64,000 nucleotides of DNA from assembly GCF_014202395.1 (NCBI RefSeq), contig NZ_JACHGQ010000011.1:1-64000 (forward strand). The letters are read 5' to 3'. Both the position numbers and the translations under genes were made by a program. The notes under the pieces were generated by a model that worked only from the letters and a program-made list of their open reading frames with translations, was not told the origin of the DNA and ran no database searches. The stretch's first letter is position 1; each line of letters begins with the position of its first letter. Source of the stretch: Histophilus somni (GTDB lineage Bacteria > Pseudomonadota > Gammaproteobacteria > Enterobacterales > Pasteurellaceae). This document shows positions 38,834 to 50,081 of the stretch, one piece after another.

Positions 38834-38947
38834 AAAATCACCTTAATTATTTCAATATTGTCATGTACAAAATGAAGTGTTATTTCAGAAATAGAATAAT
38901 AAATAAAATTATACACTAAATCTAATAATAATTAGCCTATTTCTTAA

Positions 38948-38969
38948 AATAGTGATCTCAATCACAGAT
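38948..38969. promoter_or_regulatory. Candidate CRP-binding site upstream of nagBA
   Basis: AGTGA-TCTCAA-TCACA, nine of ten core positions of TGTGA-N6-TCACA, with AT-rich flanks. Catabolite control of amino-sugar use would be expected. Confidence 0.65.
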
Positions 38970-39064
38970 AAATAACCGCTACATTTGGATTGTTCCACAT
39001 TGTGAAACATATTATTGAGCAACATTAATGGTGTCGGTATAAAGGATAATATAAACCTTTTGAT

Positions 39065-39517
39065 TTACCATTTTTCCAACGCTTGTTGATCGGATTCTCG
39101 ATGTTCAATCCAACGTGTACCTTGGCAAGTTTGTTCCTTTTTCCAAAAAGGGGCTTTGCTTTTTAAATAATCCATAATGAATTCATTAGCCTGATAAGCA
39201 TCACCTCGATGAGCTGTGCTGACACCCACTAAGACAATTTCATCACCCGTATTTAACAAACCGACACGATGCACAACTGCAACTCGATAAAGTTGCCAAC
39301 GTTTTTTTGCCTCGACAACAATTTCCTGCAAGGCTTTCTCTGTCATTGCCGGATAATGTTCCAAATATAAACCGGAAACCGAATCGCCTAAATTCATCTC
39401 TCTTACTTTACCGATAAAAATAACCGCAGCACCTACGCTATGAGGCTCGGTCAACCATTGGTAAATTGCATTTTGATCAAAATGTTGTTCTTGAACGGAA
39501 ATTTTAATATCTGTCAT
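39065..39517 (-). CDS. moaE: Molybdopterin synthase catalytic subunit MoaE
   Basis: Large subunit of molybdopterin synthase; with thiocarboxylated MoaD it converts cPMP to molybdopterin. 150 residues. VGAAVIFIGKVRE near 28-40, LEHYPAMTEKAL near 53, HRVGLLNTGDEIVLVGVSTAHRGDA near 103-127, and KSKAPFWKKE with the catalytic lysines near 119-135. Its ATG abuts the moaD TAA. Last gene of moaACDE. Confidence 0.95.
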   Translation of the reverse strand: MTDIKISVQEQHFDQNAIYQWLTEPHSVGAAVIFIGKVREMNLGDSVSGLYLEHYPAMTEKALQEIVVEAKKRWQLYRVAVVHRVGLLNTGDEIVLVGVSTAHRGDAYQANEFIMDYLKSKAPFWKKEQTCQGTRWIEHRESDQQALEKW

Positions 39518-39763
39518 TTATCCTCCCGTAACAGGTGGAAAAAATGCAATTTCATCTCCGGAACGAACCGCACTTTCCAACGGTTTAAGCGTTTGATTAA
39601 TCGCAACCAATAGCTTCCCTTTCTCTAAAGCTAATGCCCATTTATCACCTTTTTGGCTGAGATGTTGACGTAACTGCTCTGCTGTTGCAAATTCCGCTTT
39701 AACGTCTAATTCATCAACACCGATTAACTCTCTCGTTTGTGCAAAAAATAATACTTTTAACAT
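39518..39763 (-). CDS. moaD: Molybdopterin synthase sulfur carrier MoaD
   Basis: Ubiquitin-like protein of 81 residues ending in the obligatory Gly-Gly (FFPPVTGG), whose C-terminus is thiocarboxylated to donate sulfur. Starts MLKVLFFAQTRELIG, typical of MoaD. 21 bases after moaC and directly joined to moaE. Confidence 0.95.
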   Translation of the reverse strand: MLKVLFFAQTRELIGVDELDVKAEFATAEQLRQHLSQKGDKWALALEKGKLLVAINQTLKPLESAVRSGDEIAFFPPVTGG

Positions 39764-39784
39764 CTTTATAAATTCACTTCTTGT

Positions 39785-40261
39785 CTATTCAGCAATAAAA
39801 TGCCCTGATTTTCCACCGCTCTTTTCAAGTAATCTAACCTGTTCAATAACAATGTCTTTTTGTACTGCCTTGCACATATCATAAATAGTTAATGCAGCAA
39901 TACCGGCTGCTGTTAATGCTTCCATTTCAACGCCGGTTTTTCCACTTAATTTACATATACTTTCAACACGAACACTACTTATCTCAGGAAGTGCGGTCAA
40001 ATTTACTTCAACTTTTGATAATAACAATGGATGACACAAGGGAATAAGTTCCCAAGTACGTTTTGCCGCTTGAATTCCGGCTATACGTGCAGCAGCAAAC
40101 ACATCACCTTTATGATGTTGCCCTGACAGGATCATGTCCAATGTTGCCGGCGACATTCGAACGAATGCTTCCGCTCTTGCTTCACGAACAGTATCTTGTT
40201 TAGCAGATACGTCTACCATGTTCGCTTCACCTTGATGATTGATATGCGTAAATGTTGTCAT
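39785..40261 (-). CDS. moaC: Cyclic pyranopterin monophosphate synthase MoaC
   Basis: Second enzyme of the Moco pathway, forming cPMP from the MoaA product. 158 residues with [18 protein letters not shown] at the N-terminus, the [13 protein letters not shown] motif near 75-87, and [23 protein letters not shown] near 110-132. Nine bases after moaA. Confidence 0.96.
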   Translation of the reverse strand: MTTFTHINHQGEANMVDVSAKQDTVREARAEAFVRMSPATLDMILSGQHHKGDVFAAARIAGIQAAKRTWELIPLCHPLLLSKVEVNLTALPEISSVRVESICKLSGKTGVEMEALTAAGIAALTIYDMCKAVQKDIVIEQVRLLEKSGGKSGHFIAE

Positions 40262-40270
40262 ATTTTCCTT

Positions 40271-41287
40271 TTATCCTCCAATACTCGCCAAATGATTTCG
40301 AACACCGCTATCGCCAATATGTAAAAAATGATGTTCTCTTTTACTTTGCAATGCTGTAAAAATTCGACTTTTTAACTGGTTCTGCTGCTCATCAAATTGC
40401 AATAAATCTCGTAGATCAATTCCTTCTTCACCAAATAAACACAAGTGTAATTTTCCCTTTGCCGAAACTCTTAGACGGTTACAACTTGTGCAAAAATTTT
40501 TTTCATAAGGCATGATCAATCCAATTTCGCCCTTATAATCAGGATGTGCAAATACCTTTGCCGGTCCATCCGCACGTTCTTTTTTCTGTATGCTCCACCC
40601 TTCTCTTATAAGTTTTTCCGCTAAAATTTGACCTGATAAATGGTATTGATGAAAAAATTGAGCCATTTCGCCGGTTTGCATCAATTCAATAAATCGCATT
40701 TGAATAGGACGCTCTTTGACCCACATTAAAAATTGATCAAACTCCTTATCATTGAGGGATTTCATTAACACTGAATTCACTTTAATTTTTTCATAACCAA
40801 TTTCAAAAGCACGGTCAATTCCTCGCATAATATCGTGAAATTTATCAACGCCGGTAATCGCATGAAACATTTTAGGATCAAGGCTATCCACGCTCACATT
40901 GATTGCACTGATTCCCGCTTTTTTCCAATCCTCAACTTGTCTAGCCATTTTGTAGCCATTAGTCGTCAATGCAATATTTTTTATTGTTTCAATAGCACGA
41001 ATATTTTCAACAATGGACAGGAAATCTTTACGAAGAGTCGGCTCACCACCGGTAATACGAACTTTTTCTGTACCTAATTGTGCAAAGGCATTCACCAATC
41101 GTTTAATTTCAACCAGATTCAGAAAACTGGGTTTTGTGCTTTCCGCTCGATAGCCATGAGGTAAACAATAGTTACAACGAAAATTACACATATCCGTGAC
41201 AGACAAGCGTAAATAATAGTATTTACGTTGAAACGCATCAATAAGATGATTTTCAATAACATTATGAATAGAAATAGATCTTTGCAC
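40271..41287 (-). CDS. moaA: GTP 3',8-cyclase MoaA
   Basis: Radical-SAM enzyme for the first Moco step. 338 residues. N-terminal cluster CNFRCNYC near 33-40, GGEPTLRKDF near 79, C-terminal cluster CTSCNRLRVSAKGKLHLC, and the essential C-terminal Gly-Gly. Starts at GTG (41285-41287) with AAGG six bases upstream; the preceding leader carries a Moco riboswitch. First gene of moaACDE, divergent from purR. Confidence 0.95.
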   Translation of the reverse strand: MQRSISIHNVIENHLIDAFQRKYYYLRLSVTDMCNFRCNYCLPHGYRAESTKPSFLNLVEIKRLVNAFAQLGTEKVRITGGEPTLRKDFLSIVENIRAIETIKNIALTTNGYKMARQVEDWKKAGISAINVSVDSLDPKMFHAITGVDKFHDIMRGIDRAFEIGYEKIKVNSVLMKSLNDKEFDQFLMWVKERPIQMRFIELMQTGEMAQFFHQYHLSGQILAEKLIREGWSIQKKERADGPAKVFAHPDYKGEIGLIMPYEKNFCTSCNRLRVSAKGKLHLCLFGEEGIDLRDLLQFDEQQNQLKSRIFTALQSKREHHFLHIGDSGVRNHLASIGG

Positions 41288-41310
41288 TAGACACCTTTTT
41301 AAATAAGAAA

Positions 41311-41425
41311 GGATAAGTCGTTTCCAATATTATCCCTGAGCAATTATATTTGCTGGCATTGTTTCCTTATTTTTCAACTTAGGTAAACAAGCTCGGAGTT
41401 ATGCGATAACGCTCGTATTTTAAAG
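41311..41425 (-). promoter_or_regulatory. Molybdenum cofactor (Moco) riboswitch of moaACDE
   Basis: The minus-strand leader contains the signature blocks of the Moco RNA: ACGAGCG, then ACTCCGAGCTTGTTTACC, and GGAAACAATGCC (41355-41366), followed by a small AGCAA/TTGCT hairpin. At the 3' side GGATAA (41330-41335) can pair with TTATCC (41311-41316) just before the moaA ribosome-binding site, which may be the expression platform. This RNA class is known upstream of moaA in Haemophilus and E. coli; its ligand is inferred from genetics rather than a structure. Confidence 0.88.
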
Positions 41426-41558
41426 AAATTTAACTCATTAGCCTAGTCTTAAATGAATGAAATTAAAAAATTGTAATTTAGTACATAAATTTAAGTGATA
41501 AACATTCACCTTAAGCATTTCAATCTTTATAATAGGTGAAATTTTATGGAGAGATATT

Positions 41559-42560
41559 ATGGCAACAATTAAAGATGTGGCAAAAATGGCAGGAGTATCC
41601 ACAACAACGGTCTCCCATGTCATCAATAAAACACGTTTTGTTGCAAAAGAAACTGAACAACAAGTTTTGCAAGCAATAAAAAACCTCAACTACTCACCAA
41701 GTGCGGTTGCCAGGAGTTTAAAAGTCAATACAACAAAATCTATAGGAATGATTGTTACAACCTGTGAAACTCCCTATTTTGCAGAAATTATTCATTCCGT
41801 GGAAGAGCTTTGTTATCGACAAGGTTATTCTCTATTTCTATGCAACACGCAAAATAATCCGGAGAAAATCAAAAACCATCTCGACATGCTGGCTAAAAAA
41901 CGTGTTGACGGCTTACTCGTTATGTGTGCTGAATATACTCAAAACTCTCTTAATCTCCTTGCCGCATTCGAAGATTTGCCGATGGTTGTCATGGATTGGG
42001 GACCATTTAATGAAAATACGGATCTTATCCAAGATAACAGTTTCTCCGGTGGATATATTGCGACCAAATATCTGATTGATAATGGTCATAAAGATATTGC
42101 GATTATTTCCGGAGAATTAAAAAAAACTACCGCAGTAATGCGTTATCAGGGATTTGAAAAAGCAATGCAAGAAGCAAATCTGGCTATCAATCCTGACTGG
42201 ATCATGGAGGGCTTCTTTGAACCGGAAGATGGCTATGAATGTATGAATAAAATTCTTGTGCAAGATAAACTGCCGACTGCGGTCTTTTGTTGTAACGATG
42301 TTATGGCATTGGGTGCAATTTCAGCAATTGGAGAAAAAGGTTTGAAAGTGCCTGATGATATTTCAGTTATTGGTTATGATAATATTCATGCCTCACGCTT
42401 CTTTTCTCCCCCTTTAACAACGATACATCAATCAAAATCCCGTTTAGGGGTACAGGCAATTAACCTATTGTTTAAACGGATTAGTGAAAAGGGGAAAGAA
42501 CATGAAATTATAGAAATTTATCCTGAGCTTGTTATTCGCAAATCAGTGAAAACGCTATAA
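41559..42560 (+). CDS. purR: Purine repressor PurR
   Basis: LacI-family repressor that, with hypoxanthine or guanine, silences purine genes. 333 residues. HTH and hinge [29 protein letters not shown] and [12 protein letters not shown] match E. coli PurR nearly exactly; effector domain contains [32 protein letters not shown] and VIGYDNI. Ribosome-binding site GGAGA 7 bases before ATG. Divergent from moaA across 271 bp; I saw no clear PurR box there. Confidence 0.94.
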   Translation: MATIKDVAKMAGVSTTTVSHVINKTRFVAKETEQQVLQAIKNLNYSPSAVARSLKVNTTKSIGMIVTTCETPYFAEIIHSVEELCYRQGYSLFLCNTQNNPEKIKNHLDMLAKKRVDGLLVMCAEYTQNSLNLLAAFEDLPMVVMDWGPFNENTDLIQDNSFSGGYIATKYLIDNGHKDIAIISGELKKTTAVMRYQGFEKAMQEANLAINPDWIMEGFFEPEDGYECMNKILVQDKLPTAVFCCNDVMALGAISAIGEKGLKVPDDISVIGYDNIHASRFFSPPLTTIHQSKSRLGVQAINLLFKRISEKGKEHEIIEIYPELVIRKSVKTL

Positions 42561-42610
42561 AATCTATCTTAAAAATAAATCTCCATAATATTTTTGTAGG
42601 TATTTATTTT

Positions 42611-43632
<1,022 letters not shown>

Positions 43633-43643
43633 CGATAAAAAAT

Positions 43644-43970
43644 TTATTGTGGATAACGAGCTGCGACTTCAGATAATAGAGGTTGCAACTCTCCCTGTTG
43701 AAACATTTCTAGCATTATATCACAACCACCAATTAATTCCCCCTCTACCCACAATTGCGGAAAAGTAGGCCAATTAGCATAATTCGGTAATGCCGCTCGA
43801 ATATCCGGATGTTGTAAAATATCAACATAACCAAAAGGGACATTACAATTAATTAATACTTCAACCGCTCTTGCAGAAAATCCACACGACGGGAATTTAG
43901 GCGATCCTTTCATATAAATAAGAATTGGATTCTCACTGATTTGTTTTTTAATTTTGTCTAAAGTTTCCAT
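43644..43970 (-). CDS. grxD: Monothiol glutaredoxin, CGFS type (Grx4)
   Basis: Iron-sulfur cluster carrier. 108 residues with the active-site C29-G-F-S32, plus the WPTFPQLWVEGELIGGCDI block that binds glutathione. Length and motif are those of E. coli Grx4. Isolated unit bounded by terminators on both sides. Confidence 0.95.
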   Translation of the reverse strand: METLDKIKKQISENPILIYMKGSPKFPSCGFSARAVEVLINCNVPFGYVDILQHPDIRAALPNYANWPTFPQLWVEGELIGGCDIMLEMFQQGELQPLLSEVAARYPQ

Positions 43971-44019
43971 AATATCTCTTATAAGGTAAATTCGGGCTGA
44001 ATTGTAGCATAATACAATA

Positions 44020-44045
44020 AAGCCCTAAATAAATATTTAGGGCTT
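44020..44045. terminator. Bidirectional hairpin between ompA and grxD
   Basis: AAGCCCTAAAT / ATTTAGGGCTT, 11-bp stem (44020-44030 with 44035-44045), four-base loop, followed by TTATT on the minus strand. It is placed to end ompA transcription. Confidence 0.8.
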
Positions 44046-44071
44046 ATAAAATCTACTAAAGGATAACGATA

Positions 44072-45100
44072 TTATTTGCTACCTTTCACTGAGATTTCAA
44101 CACGACGATCTTCTGCTAAACAGGCGATTAATGCTTTGCGACCTTTAACCGCATCACATTTCATACCAGTCACCGGATTTGCTTCACCGTAACCAACCGC
44201 ACTAATGGCATCTTGAGCAACACCTTTAGAGACTAAATAATTTGCTACAGTATCCGCACGACGTTGTGATAATTTTAAGTTTGACGCATCAGAACCGATA
44301 CGGTCTGTATAACCGGCAACAGAAACTTGTGCAGTTTTTAATTGTGCGATTTCACCATAAACACCGTCCAATGTTTGTTGAGCTTCAGGTTTTAATGTAT
44401 CTTTAGCGAAGGCAAAATTCACATCTGAATTTAAGCTGAACACTTTGTTTACTACTTCAGGTGCCATAACCGGTTTTTGACCGAAACGGTAAGATAAGCC
44501 AAGTGTTACTGCACCGATACTTGGTGTATAATCTAAGCGTTCACCACCGCTTTTCTTAAGTGCTTTACCAACGCCTTTAACCCATTGATATTCCAAACGT
44601 AATGCCAATTCCGGTAAAGAAGGTAGGCTGTATTCAACACCCGCTGCGAAAACCGGAGAAACTTTTAAAGTGTTTTTTACATCTTTATCACTTTCGAATT
44701 TTTCAACATTAAGATAATTAGAACGAATTAACGCCGCACCTACACGACCGTAAATATCCAAGCCTTCTAATACAGGGTAGCTGGCTTTTAAGCCTAATTG
44801 CATCCCTTGAGCGGTATGTTTAGCTTCGTCTTTATCTTTACGACCTTTTGCTTGACCGAAATACTCAGAACCCAACTCTACAGCGACATGATCGGTAATT
44901 TGGTAACCACCAAAAATACCATAAGCTACTGAATTACGAACTGTTCCTTTCTTTTCTGCAGAATTTTCAAATTGATTAAGACCGTCATGGAAAGATGCCC
45001 AACCGGCTTTCGCACCGGCATAGAACGTATTTGCTTGAGGTGCCGCTTGCACAGAAGCAACAAAACCTGCGATAGATAATGCAATAATTGTTTTTTTCAT
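44072..45100 (-). CDS. ompA: Outer-membrane protein A family (P5-like)
   Basis: Major outer-membrane protein: eight-strand barrel plus a periplasmic peptidoglycan-binding domain. 342 residues from MKKTIIALSIAGFVASVQA, a signal peptide cleaved before APQANTFYAGAK. Barrel ~20-200 ends near LGLSYRFG; the OmpA-like domain has FAFAKDTLKPEAQQTLD, VAGYTDRIGSDASNLKLSQRRADTV and RRVEISVKG. Two cysteines near the C-terminus (MKCDAVKGRKALIACLAEDRR) match OmpA. ATG 45100 has GAGGAA eight bases upstream; the longer open frame lacks support. Confidence 0.94.
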   Translation of the reverse strand: MKKTIIALSIAGFVASVQAAPQANTFYAGAKAGWASFHDGLNQFENSAEKKGTVRNSVAYGIFGGYQITDHVAVELGSEYFGQAKGRKDKDEAKHTAQGMQLGLKASYPVLEGLDIYGRVGAALIRSNYLNVEKFESDKDVKNTLKVSPVFAAGVEYSLPSLPELALRLEYQWVKGVGKALKKSGGERLDYTPSIGAVTLGLSYRFGQKPVMAPEVVNKVFSLNSDVNFAFAKDTLKPEAQQTLDGVYGEIAQLKTAQVSVAGYTDRIGSDASNLKLSQRRADTVANYLVSKGVAQDAISAVGYGEANPVTGMKCDAVKGRKALIACLAEDRRVEISVKGSK

Positions 45101-45202
45101 TTGAATTTCCTCTATATTAATTATCAAGAAATTAAGCACTACATGTATTCCGAAGATTTAAACATCTCTAGGAATTAAGGTGGGATTTTAACCTAATTTT
45201 AC

Positions 45203-45234
45203 AAAAAAGATAAATTTTTTCTCTGATTTATCTT
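45203..45234 (-). terminator. Hairpin terminator of the mepM-like gene
   Basis: AAGATAAAT / ATTTATCTT (45208-45216 with 45226-45234), followed on the minus strand by TTTTTG. Confidence 0.7.
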
Positions 45235-45242
45235 ATTAAAGA

Positions 45243-46619
45243 CTAAAATTTAAGCAGGTTTTCCATTTTTTTTGCTTTAACTAAGAATTCTTTTCTTTCA
45301 TGACTTGCCATTTGATTACTTGTTCCCGGTAATTTCACTGTTAACGGGTTAACAGGTCTACCGTTAATATGAAATTCGTAATGTAAATGAGCACCGGTTG
45401 AACGTCCGGTATTTCCCGATAATGCTATACGTTGTCCTCTTTTTACCGATTGCCCCGGTTTGACTAATGAGCGACTTAAATGCATATAGACTGTCTGATA
45501 TTCTTTGCCATGTCTAATCATCATATAACGTCCGGCACCGTTAGCCTGATAAGCGACTTTCTCTACTACTCCATCTGCCGGAGCGATGATAGTCGTGCCT
45601 ACAGGTACAGCAAAATCAACCCCTTTGTGCGGTCGTATTTTTCCTGTAACGGGATGACGGCGAGCAAGATTAAAAGGAGAAGACACCCTAGCTTGACGTA
45701 ATAAAGGATAACGTGCGAAACCTTTCCCTAAAGTTTCTCCCTGACGACTATAATAGCGTCCATTATTTGCTTGGATTGCGTAATAACTTTTTCCACCGGA
45801 CATAATATGTATGGCTTCGACCTTGCCTTGCCCAGTCAATTTATTATCTAAGTACTCTCTCGAAACTAAAATGGCAAACTTATCCCCTTTTTTTAACTTA
45901 TTAAGACTTACCTGCCACTGAAGTGCGGTAGTTAATTGAGCAATTTGTTTACTGCTCAAGCCCAAGGCTTTCAAACTGGCATAAAATGATCCTTCTATCT
46001 GTCCTTTTAGAACCTCTTCTTTCCAAACACTTTTCTTTTCTAAAATTTGACGTTTAAACTGAGATTCATTAACTCGCTCATAAATACGTTCTTCACGTTC
46101 GGAAACAAGCCAATTTAAATATTCCAAATTTCCATCATTATCCAATATCCAATAAATTTGTTGGCCAGCTTTCAGATTTTTTAATTCCGGATAACTCGCC
46201 ATCATTTGACGACTGATTTCCTCATCCAACCCTGAATGTTCCAATACATCTTTCAATTTATCGCCACGAACAACTGTATGTGCAAATTGATCTTTAATAC
46301 GCATTGCTTGATCTGCAGCATCTAATAAACTATTTAAGGCATCTTTGGCATTATCGGGCAATGATGACATTTCATCATCCAAATTAACCTGATCCGCTTC
46401 ATCATCCAAACCGTCTAAATCATCATAAGACAATTCACTGTTATTTTTTTCATTTGCAATTGGCATATCAACGGATGTAGGCTTCTGAGAAGAAACATCG
46501 TTTCTCAAGAACAACCCTATACCCATTAAAATAAATAAAATAGCTACAAAAAAAACGGCAACTTTTATGTAGAATTTCTTTTTGCGTCTATCTCTAGCTA
46601 ATTTAATGTGCTGCACCAT
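45243..46619 (-). CDS. mepM: M23 murein DD-endopeptidase (MepM/YebA type)
   Basis: Peptidoglycan hydrolase that opens cross-links during growth. 458 residues: short cytoplasmic N-terminus rich in Lys/Arg, one membrane anchor ~20-42, an acidic linker, an OapA/LysM-like domain ~105-160 ([16 protein letters not shown]), and a C-terminal LytM/M23 domain with the zinc ligands in HKGVDFAVP and [15 protein letters not shown]. Divergent from znuCB across ~190 bp, an arrangement shared with E. coli (yebA-znuCB) and Haemophilus. Confidence 0.92.
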   Translation of the reverse strand: MVQHIKLARDRRKKKFYIKVAVFFVAILFILMGIGLFLRNDVSSQKPTSVDMPIANEKNNSELSYDDLDGLDDEADQVNLDDEMSSLPDNAKDALNSLLDAADQAMRIKDQFAHTVVRGDKLKDVLEHSGLDEEISRQMMASYPELKNLKAGQQIYWILDNDGNLEYLNWLVSEREERIYERVNESQFKRQILEKKSVWKEEVLKGQIEGSFYASLKALGLSSKQIAQLTTALQWQVSLNKLKKGDKFAILVSREYLDNKLTGQGKVEAIHIMSGGKSYYAIQANNGRYYSRQGETLGKGFARYPLLRQARVSSPFNLARRHPVTGKIRPHKGVDFAVPVGTTIIAPADGVVEKVAYQANGAGRYMMIRHGKEYQTVYMHLSRSLVKPGQSVKRGQRIALSGNTGRSTGAHLHYEFHINGRPVNPLTVKLPGTSNQMASHERKEFLVKAKKMENLLKF

Positions 46620-46807
46620 TCTAATAACAACTCTATAAAATTTCAGAACTTCAATAAGACCGAGAATTGTACTAAAAATTCATTTCATTTCATAAAAAAA
46701 ATTATACACCCGCATAATTTATAGACATAAATAATTACTACACCTTGTTAAAATAAAAAAAATAAGCTATTTTTCTACTTCAATTTTACCTCAGACATTT
46801 GTTTATT

Positions 46808-47602
46808 ATGCAAATTCACTCTCTAAAATATCCATTAATCGAATTAAAAGGCGTTAATGTAACATTCGCACAAAAGAATATTCTAAGCGATATTAATTTA
46901 ACGATTTATCCCAATTCCATTATGACCATTGTAGGACCGAATGGAGGCGGAAAATCAACATTACTCAAAGTACTATTAAAACTGTTACCCGCCACAAGCG
47001 GTGAAGTTATTTATAGCAAAAATGTCGTTATCGGTTATGTTCCACAAAACATTTATTTGGACAAAAGTTTGCCTATTACCGTAGAAAAATTTTTATCTTT
47101 AAGAAAAGGGACGCATAAACAAGATATAAAAGATGCGTTAACATTACTTTCCATTGGACATTTACGTTTGAACGCTATGCAAAAACTATCTGGCGGCGAA
47201 ATGCAACGTGTTTTGCTGGCTAGGGCTATTTTGAATAAGCCTAATTTACTTGTATTGGATGAACCTACTCAAGGAGTAGATATAACAGGACAAGCAGAAC
47301 TTTATCAACTGATAAAGCAAACTCAACAACAACTCAATTGTGCCATTCTCATGGTTTCCCATGATCTACATCTTGTCATGGCAGACACAAACGAAGTTCT
47401 TTGCGTTAATCAACACATCTGCTGTGCAGGCTCTCCTGAGGCAGTATCCAATGATCCTGTTTTTATTCGTTTCTTTGGCAATCAATTCGCAAAAAATATC
47501 GCTTTCTATACTCATCACCATAATCATAAACATAATATTCATGGTGATATTTGTTGTGGTCAAGATTTCCGGTCTACACAATGTAAACACAAAATAAATT
47601 AA
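46808..47602 (+). CDS. znuC: Zinc ABC transporter ATP-binding protein ZnuC
   Basis: ATPase of high-affinity zinc import. 264 residues from ATG 46808 (a TTG at 46799 is in frame but less likely). Walker [11 protein letters not shown] near 48, signature [16 protein letters not shown], Walker [14 protein letters not shown]-loop MVSHDLHLV. The C-terminus is histidine-rich ([11 protein letters not shown]), as in ZnuC. znuB follows after 9 bp. znuA is not in the window. No convincing Zur box was seen in the divergent promoter region. Confidence 0.93.
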   Translation: MQIHSLKYPLIELKGVNVTFAQKNILSDINLTIYPNSIMTIVGPNGGGKSTLLKVLLKLLPATSGEVIYSKNVVIGYVPQNIYLDKSLPITVEKFLSLRKGTHKQDIKDALTLLSIGHLRLNAMQKLSGGEMQRVLLARAILNKPNLLVLDEPTQGVDITGQAELYQLIKQTQQQLNCAILMVSHDLHLVMADTNEVLCVNQHICCAGSPEAVSNDPVFIRFFGNQFAKNIAFYTHHHNHKHNIHGDICCGQDFRSTQCKHKIN

Positions 47603-47611
47603 GGAATAAAA

Positions 47612-48397
47612 ATGCTTGAAATTCTCTTTCCTGCTTGGCTAACCGGAATATTACTCTCATTAATTACCGCACCTTTAGGCTCTTTCGTTGTTTGGAGGAA
47701 GATGGCTTATTTCGGTGATACATTGGCACACTCTGCCTTACTTGGTGTTACCTTAGGCATTTTTTTACACATCAATCCATATGTTGCTATTCTAATATTA
47801 ACCGTATTATTAGCGATCTTAATGGTTTGGCTGGAAAGTAATACGCAATATTCCATAGATACATTATTAGGTATTATTGCACATAGTTGCTTATCTCTTG
47901 GAGTTGTTACCGTTGCTTTACTGCAAAATGTTCGTGTAGATTTAATGGCTTACTTGTTTGGAGATTTATTGGCACTGGGATTTGATGATCTCTATTTTAT
48001 TGCCATCGGAGTAAGCATCGTATTAGGAATTTTAATCTTTTTTTGGCAACCTTTATTATCAATTACCGTCAGTCCTGAACTTGCTCAAGTTGAAGGCATT
48101 AATATCAAAAGAATGCAGTTTCTATTAATGATTTTAACCGCACTTACCATTGCATTAAGTATGAAATTTGTAGGTGCTTTAATTATTACTTCATTACTGA
48201 TTATTCCGGCGGCAACGGCAAAACGTTTTGCAAGAAGTCCGGAAATGATGGTGATTATTGCTATTTTTGTGAGTATGATTTCCATCACATTAGGATTAAC
48301 ATTATCAGCATTCTATGATACGCCTTCCGGTCCTTCCGTTGTTATTAGCTCTACGTTCTTATTTATTCTTTCTTTATTTAAAAAAGAAAATAATTAG
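47612..48397 (+). CDS. znuB: Zinc ABC transporter permease ZnuB
   Basis: Membrane subunit of the zinc importer, ABC-3 family. 261 residues, 7-8 hydrophobic segments. Family features [21 protein letters not shown] near 26-46, [13 protein letters not shown] near 112, and [19 protein letters not shown] near 195-213. Co-transcribed with znuC and followed by a terminator. Confidence 0.95.
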   Translation: MLEILFPAWLTGILLSLITAPLGSFVVWRKMAYFGDTLAHSALLGVTLGIFLHINPYVAILILTVLLAILMVWLESNTQYSIDTLLGIIAHSCLSLGVVTVALLQNVRVDLMAYLFGDLLALGFDDLYFIAIGVSIVLGILIFFWQPLLSITVSPELAQVEGINIKRMQFLLMILTALTIALSMKFVGALIITSLLIIPAATAKRFARSPEMMVIIAIFVSMISITLGLTLSAFYDTPSGPSVVISSTFLFILSLFKKENN

Positions 48398-48415
48398 GTA
48401 AATTACAATAAAAAG

Positions 48416-48456
48416 ACGCAAGGTAACCAAAATACCTTACGCCTTTTCTTTTTATT
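48416..48456. terminator. Terminator between convergent znuB and the AGCS symporter gene
   Basis: ACGCAAGGTA / TACCTTACGC (one internal mismatch), seven-base loop, followed by CTTTTCTTTTTATT on the plus strand; the minus strand also has a T run. Confidence 0.75.
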
Positions 48457-48470
48457 ATTGAAAAATTAAC

Positions 48471-49910
48471 TTATTTCCAGAGAGTAGGATCAACGCCTTT
48501 ACGAAGTAATTGAGGGTATTGTTCAATTTTAAATTCAGGATCTTTACCCGCTTTGAGCTGTTGGCGGTAATCTTTTAGCAACAACATAACTATCGGTGCC
48601 AATAAAACAATAGACACAAGGTTAATTAATGCCATAATCGCCATCACCGTATCTGCAAAGTTCCATACAATATTTCCTGAATTGACTGCACCAAAATACA
48701 CAAAGAACAACACAATTAAACGGAAAGTGAGAATAAACAATGGTTTATTGCGAATAAAACGAATGTTACTTTCTGCATAAGCGTAGTTTCCGATAATAGA
48801 AGAAAATGCAAATAACAATAGGATAAAAGCTAAGAAATGTAAGCCAAATTCACCGACATGGTACTGTAAAGCATATTGGGTTAATGAAATGTTTTTCAGT
48901 TGTTCGCCACCATAATTATCTGACAATAAAATAATCACCGCAGTACAAGTACACACAATAATGGTATCTACAAACACACCAAGCATTTGAATCAACCCTT
49001 GACTTACCGGATGTTTGACATCTGCCGATGCTGCCGCATTTGGTGCAGACCCCATACCTGCCTCATTAGAGAAAAGTCCTCGTTTAATTCCCATTAACAT
49101 AGCTTTAGAAAAAATTGCACCGAACATACCACCAGCCATTGCGTCAAAATTAAAAGCACTTTGAATAATACGGCTTATCACTGTCGGTACCATTTCAATA
49201 TTCATACCTAAAATAATCACCGCAACAATGAGATAAAATAACGCCATCATAGGAACAATCTGAGCAGAAACTTTACCAATACGTTTCACTCCACCAAAAA
49301 TAATTAACCCCGTTACGATAACGAGAGTTAACCCGACATAGTGCGGTTGCCATTTCCAAGCATTTTTTGTTGCCTCAACAATGGCATTGGATTGAACTGC
49401 ATTAAACGCAAATCCGAACGTAAATATTAAAGCAATTGCAAAACATGCTGCCAACCAAGGAGCTTTCAATCCTCTTGTAATATAATAGGCAGGTCCGCCA
49501 CGAAATAACCCGTTTTTATCTTTAACTTTAAATAACTGAGCCAAAGAAGATTCAGCAAATGCACTGGACATTCCAATCAACGCCGTTACCCACATCCAAA
49601 AGACAGCACCTTCCCCGCCAAGTGCTATTGCCGTTGCAACGCCTCCGATATTACCCACACCTACACGGCTGGCTAAACCAGTAGTAAATGCCTGAAATGG
49701 CGTTAAAGATTGTCCTTGAACTGCCCGTCCAAACCACATTTCACGCAAACTTTGTGGAAATAAACGCAATTGAATAAAGCCGGTTGCTAACGTAAAAAAC
49801 GCACCTACACCAAGTAATGTAATAGTCGCTAAATCCCATAGTGGTCCATCAAATTTATCAACAAACCAACTTAGTGCTTGTTCAATGTTTATTATTATAG
49901 TTGAAAACAT
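48471..49910 (-). CDS. Sodium:alanine/glycine symporter (AGCS family)
   Basis: Inner-membrane Na+-coupled amino-acid symporter, 479 residues with ~10-11 membrane segments. AGCS hallmarks: FTTGLASRVGVGNIGGVATAI near 72-92, GGPAYYITRG near 138, GLFSNEAGMGSAPNAAASA near 270-290, and FSSIIGNYAYAE near 365. Usually annotated alsT or dagA; exact substrate (alanine, glycine, possibly D-forms) cannot be read from sequence. Stands alone, 170 AT-rich bases downstream of nagK. Confidence 0.92.
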   Translation of the reverse strand: MFSTIIINIEQALSWFVDKFDGPLWDLATITLLGVGAFFTLATGFIQLRLFPQSLREMWFGRAVQGQSLTPFQAFTTGLASRVGVGNIGGVATAIALGGEGAVFWMWVTALIGMSSAFAESSLAQLFKVKDKNGLFRGGPAYYITRGLKAPWLAACFAIALIFTFGFAFNAVQSNAIVEATKNAWKWQPHYVGLTLVIVTGLIIFGGVKRIGKVSAQIVPMMALFYLIVAVIILGMNIEMVPTVISRIIQSAFNFDAMAGGMFGAIFSKAMLMGIKRGLFSNEAGMGSAPNAAASADVKHPVSQGLIQMLGVFVDTIIVCTCTAVIILLSDNYGGEQLKNISLTQYALQYHVGEFGLHFLAFILLLFAFSSIIGNYAYAESNIRFIRNKPLFILTFRLIVLFFVYFGAVNSGNIVWNFADTVMAIMALINLVSIVLLAPIVMLLLKDYRQQLKAGKDPEFKIEQYPQLLRKGVDPTLWK

Positions 49911-50081
49911 AATCTACCTCCCATTAAATTGAAACGTGAGTATTTAAATACAAATTTAAAAAAAACAAAAACAAAAATAATTAAAATATAAAACAAATAC
50001 TCTTCAATTAGAAAAAATCTAATATTAAAGCGTTTAATTAAATAAAAAACAATAAAAGGAGGTTCTACTTTTGAAAAAATA

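Noticed and set aside
46620..46807. Zur box upstream of znuC
   Set aside because: A weak ATTAT-N8-ATAAT dyad exists, but it does not match the Zur consensus well enough to call.
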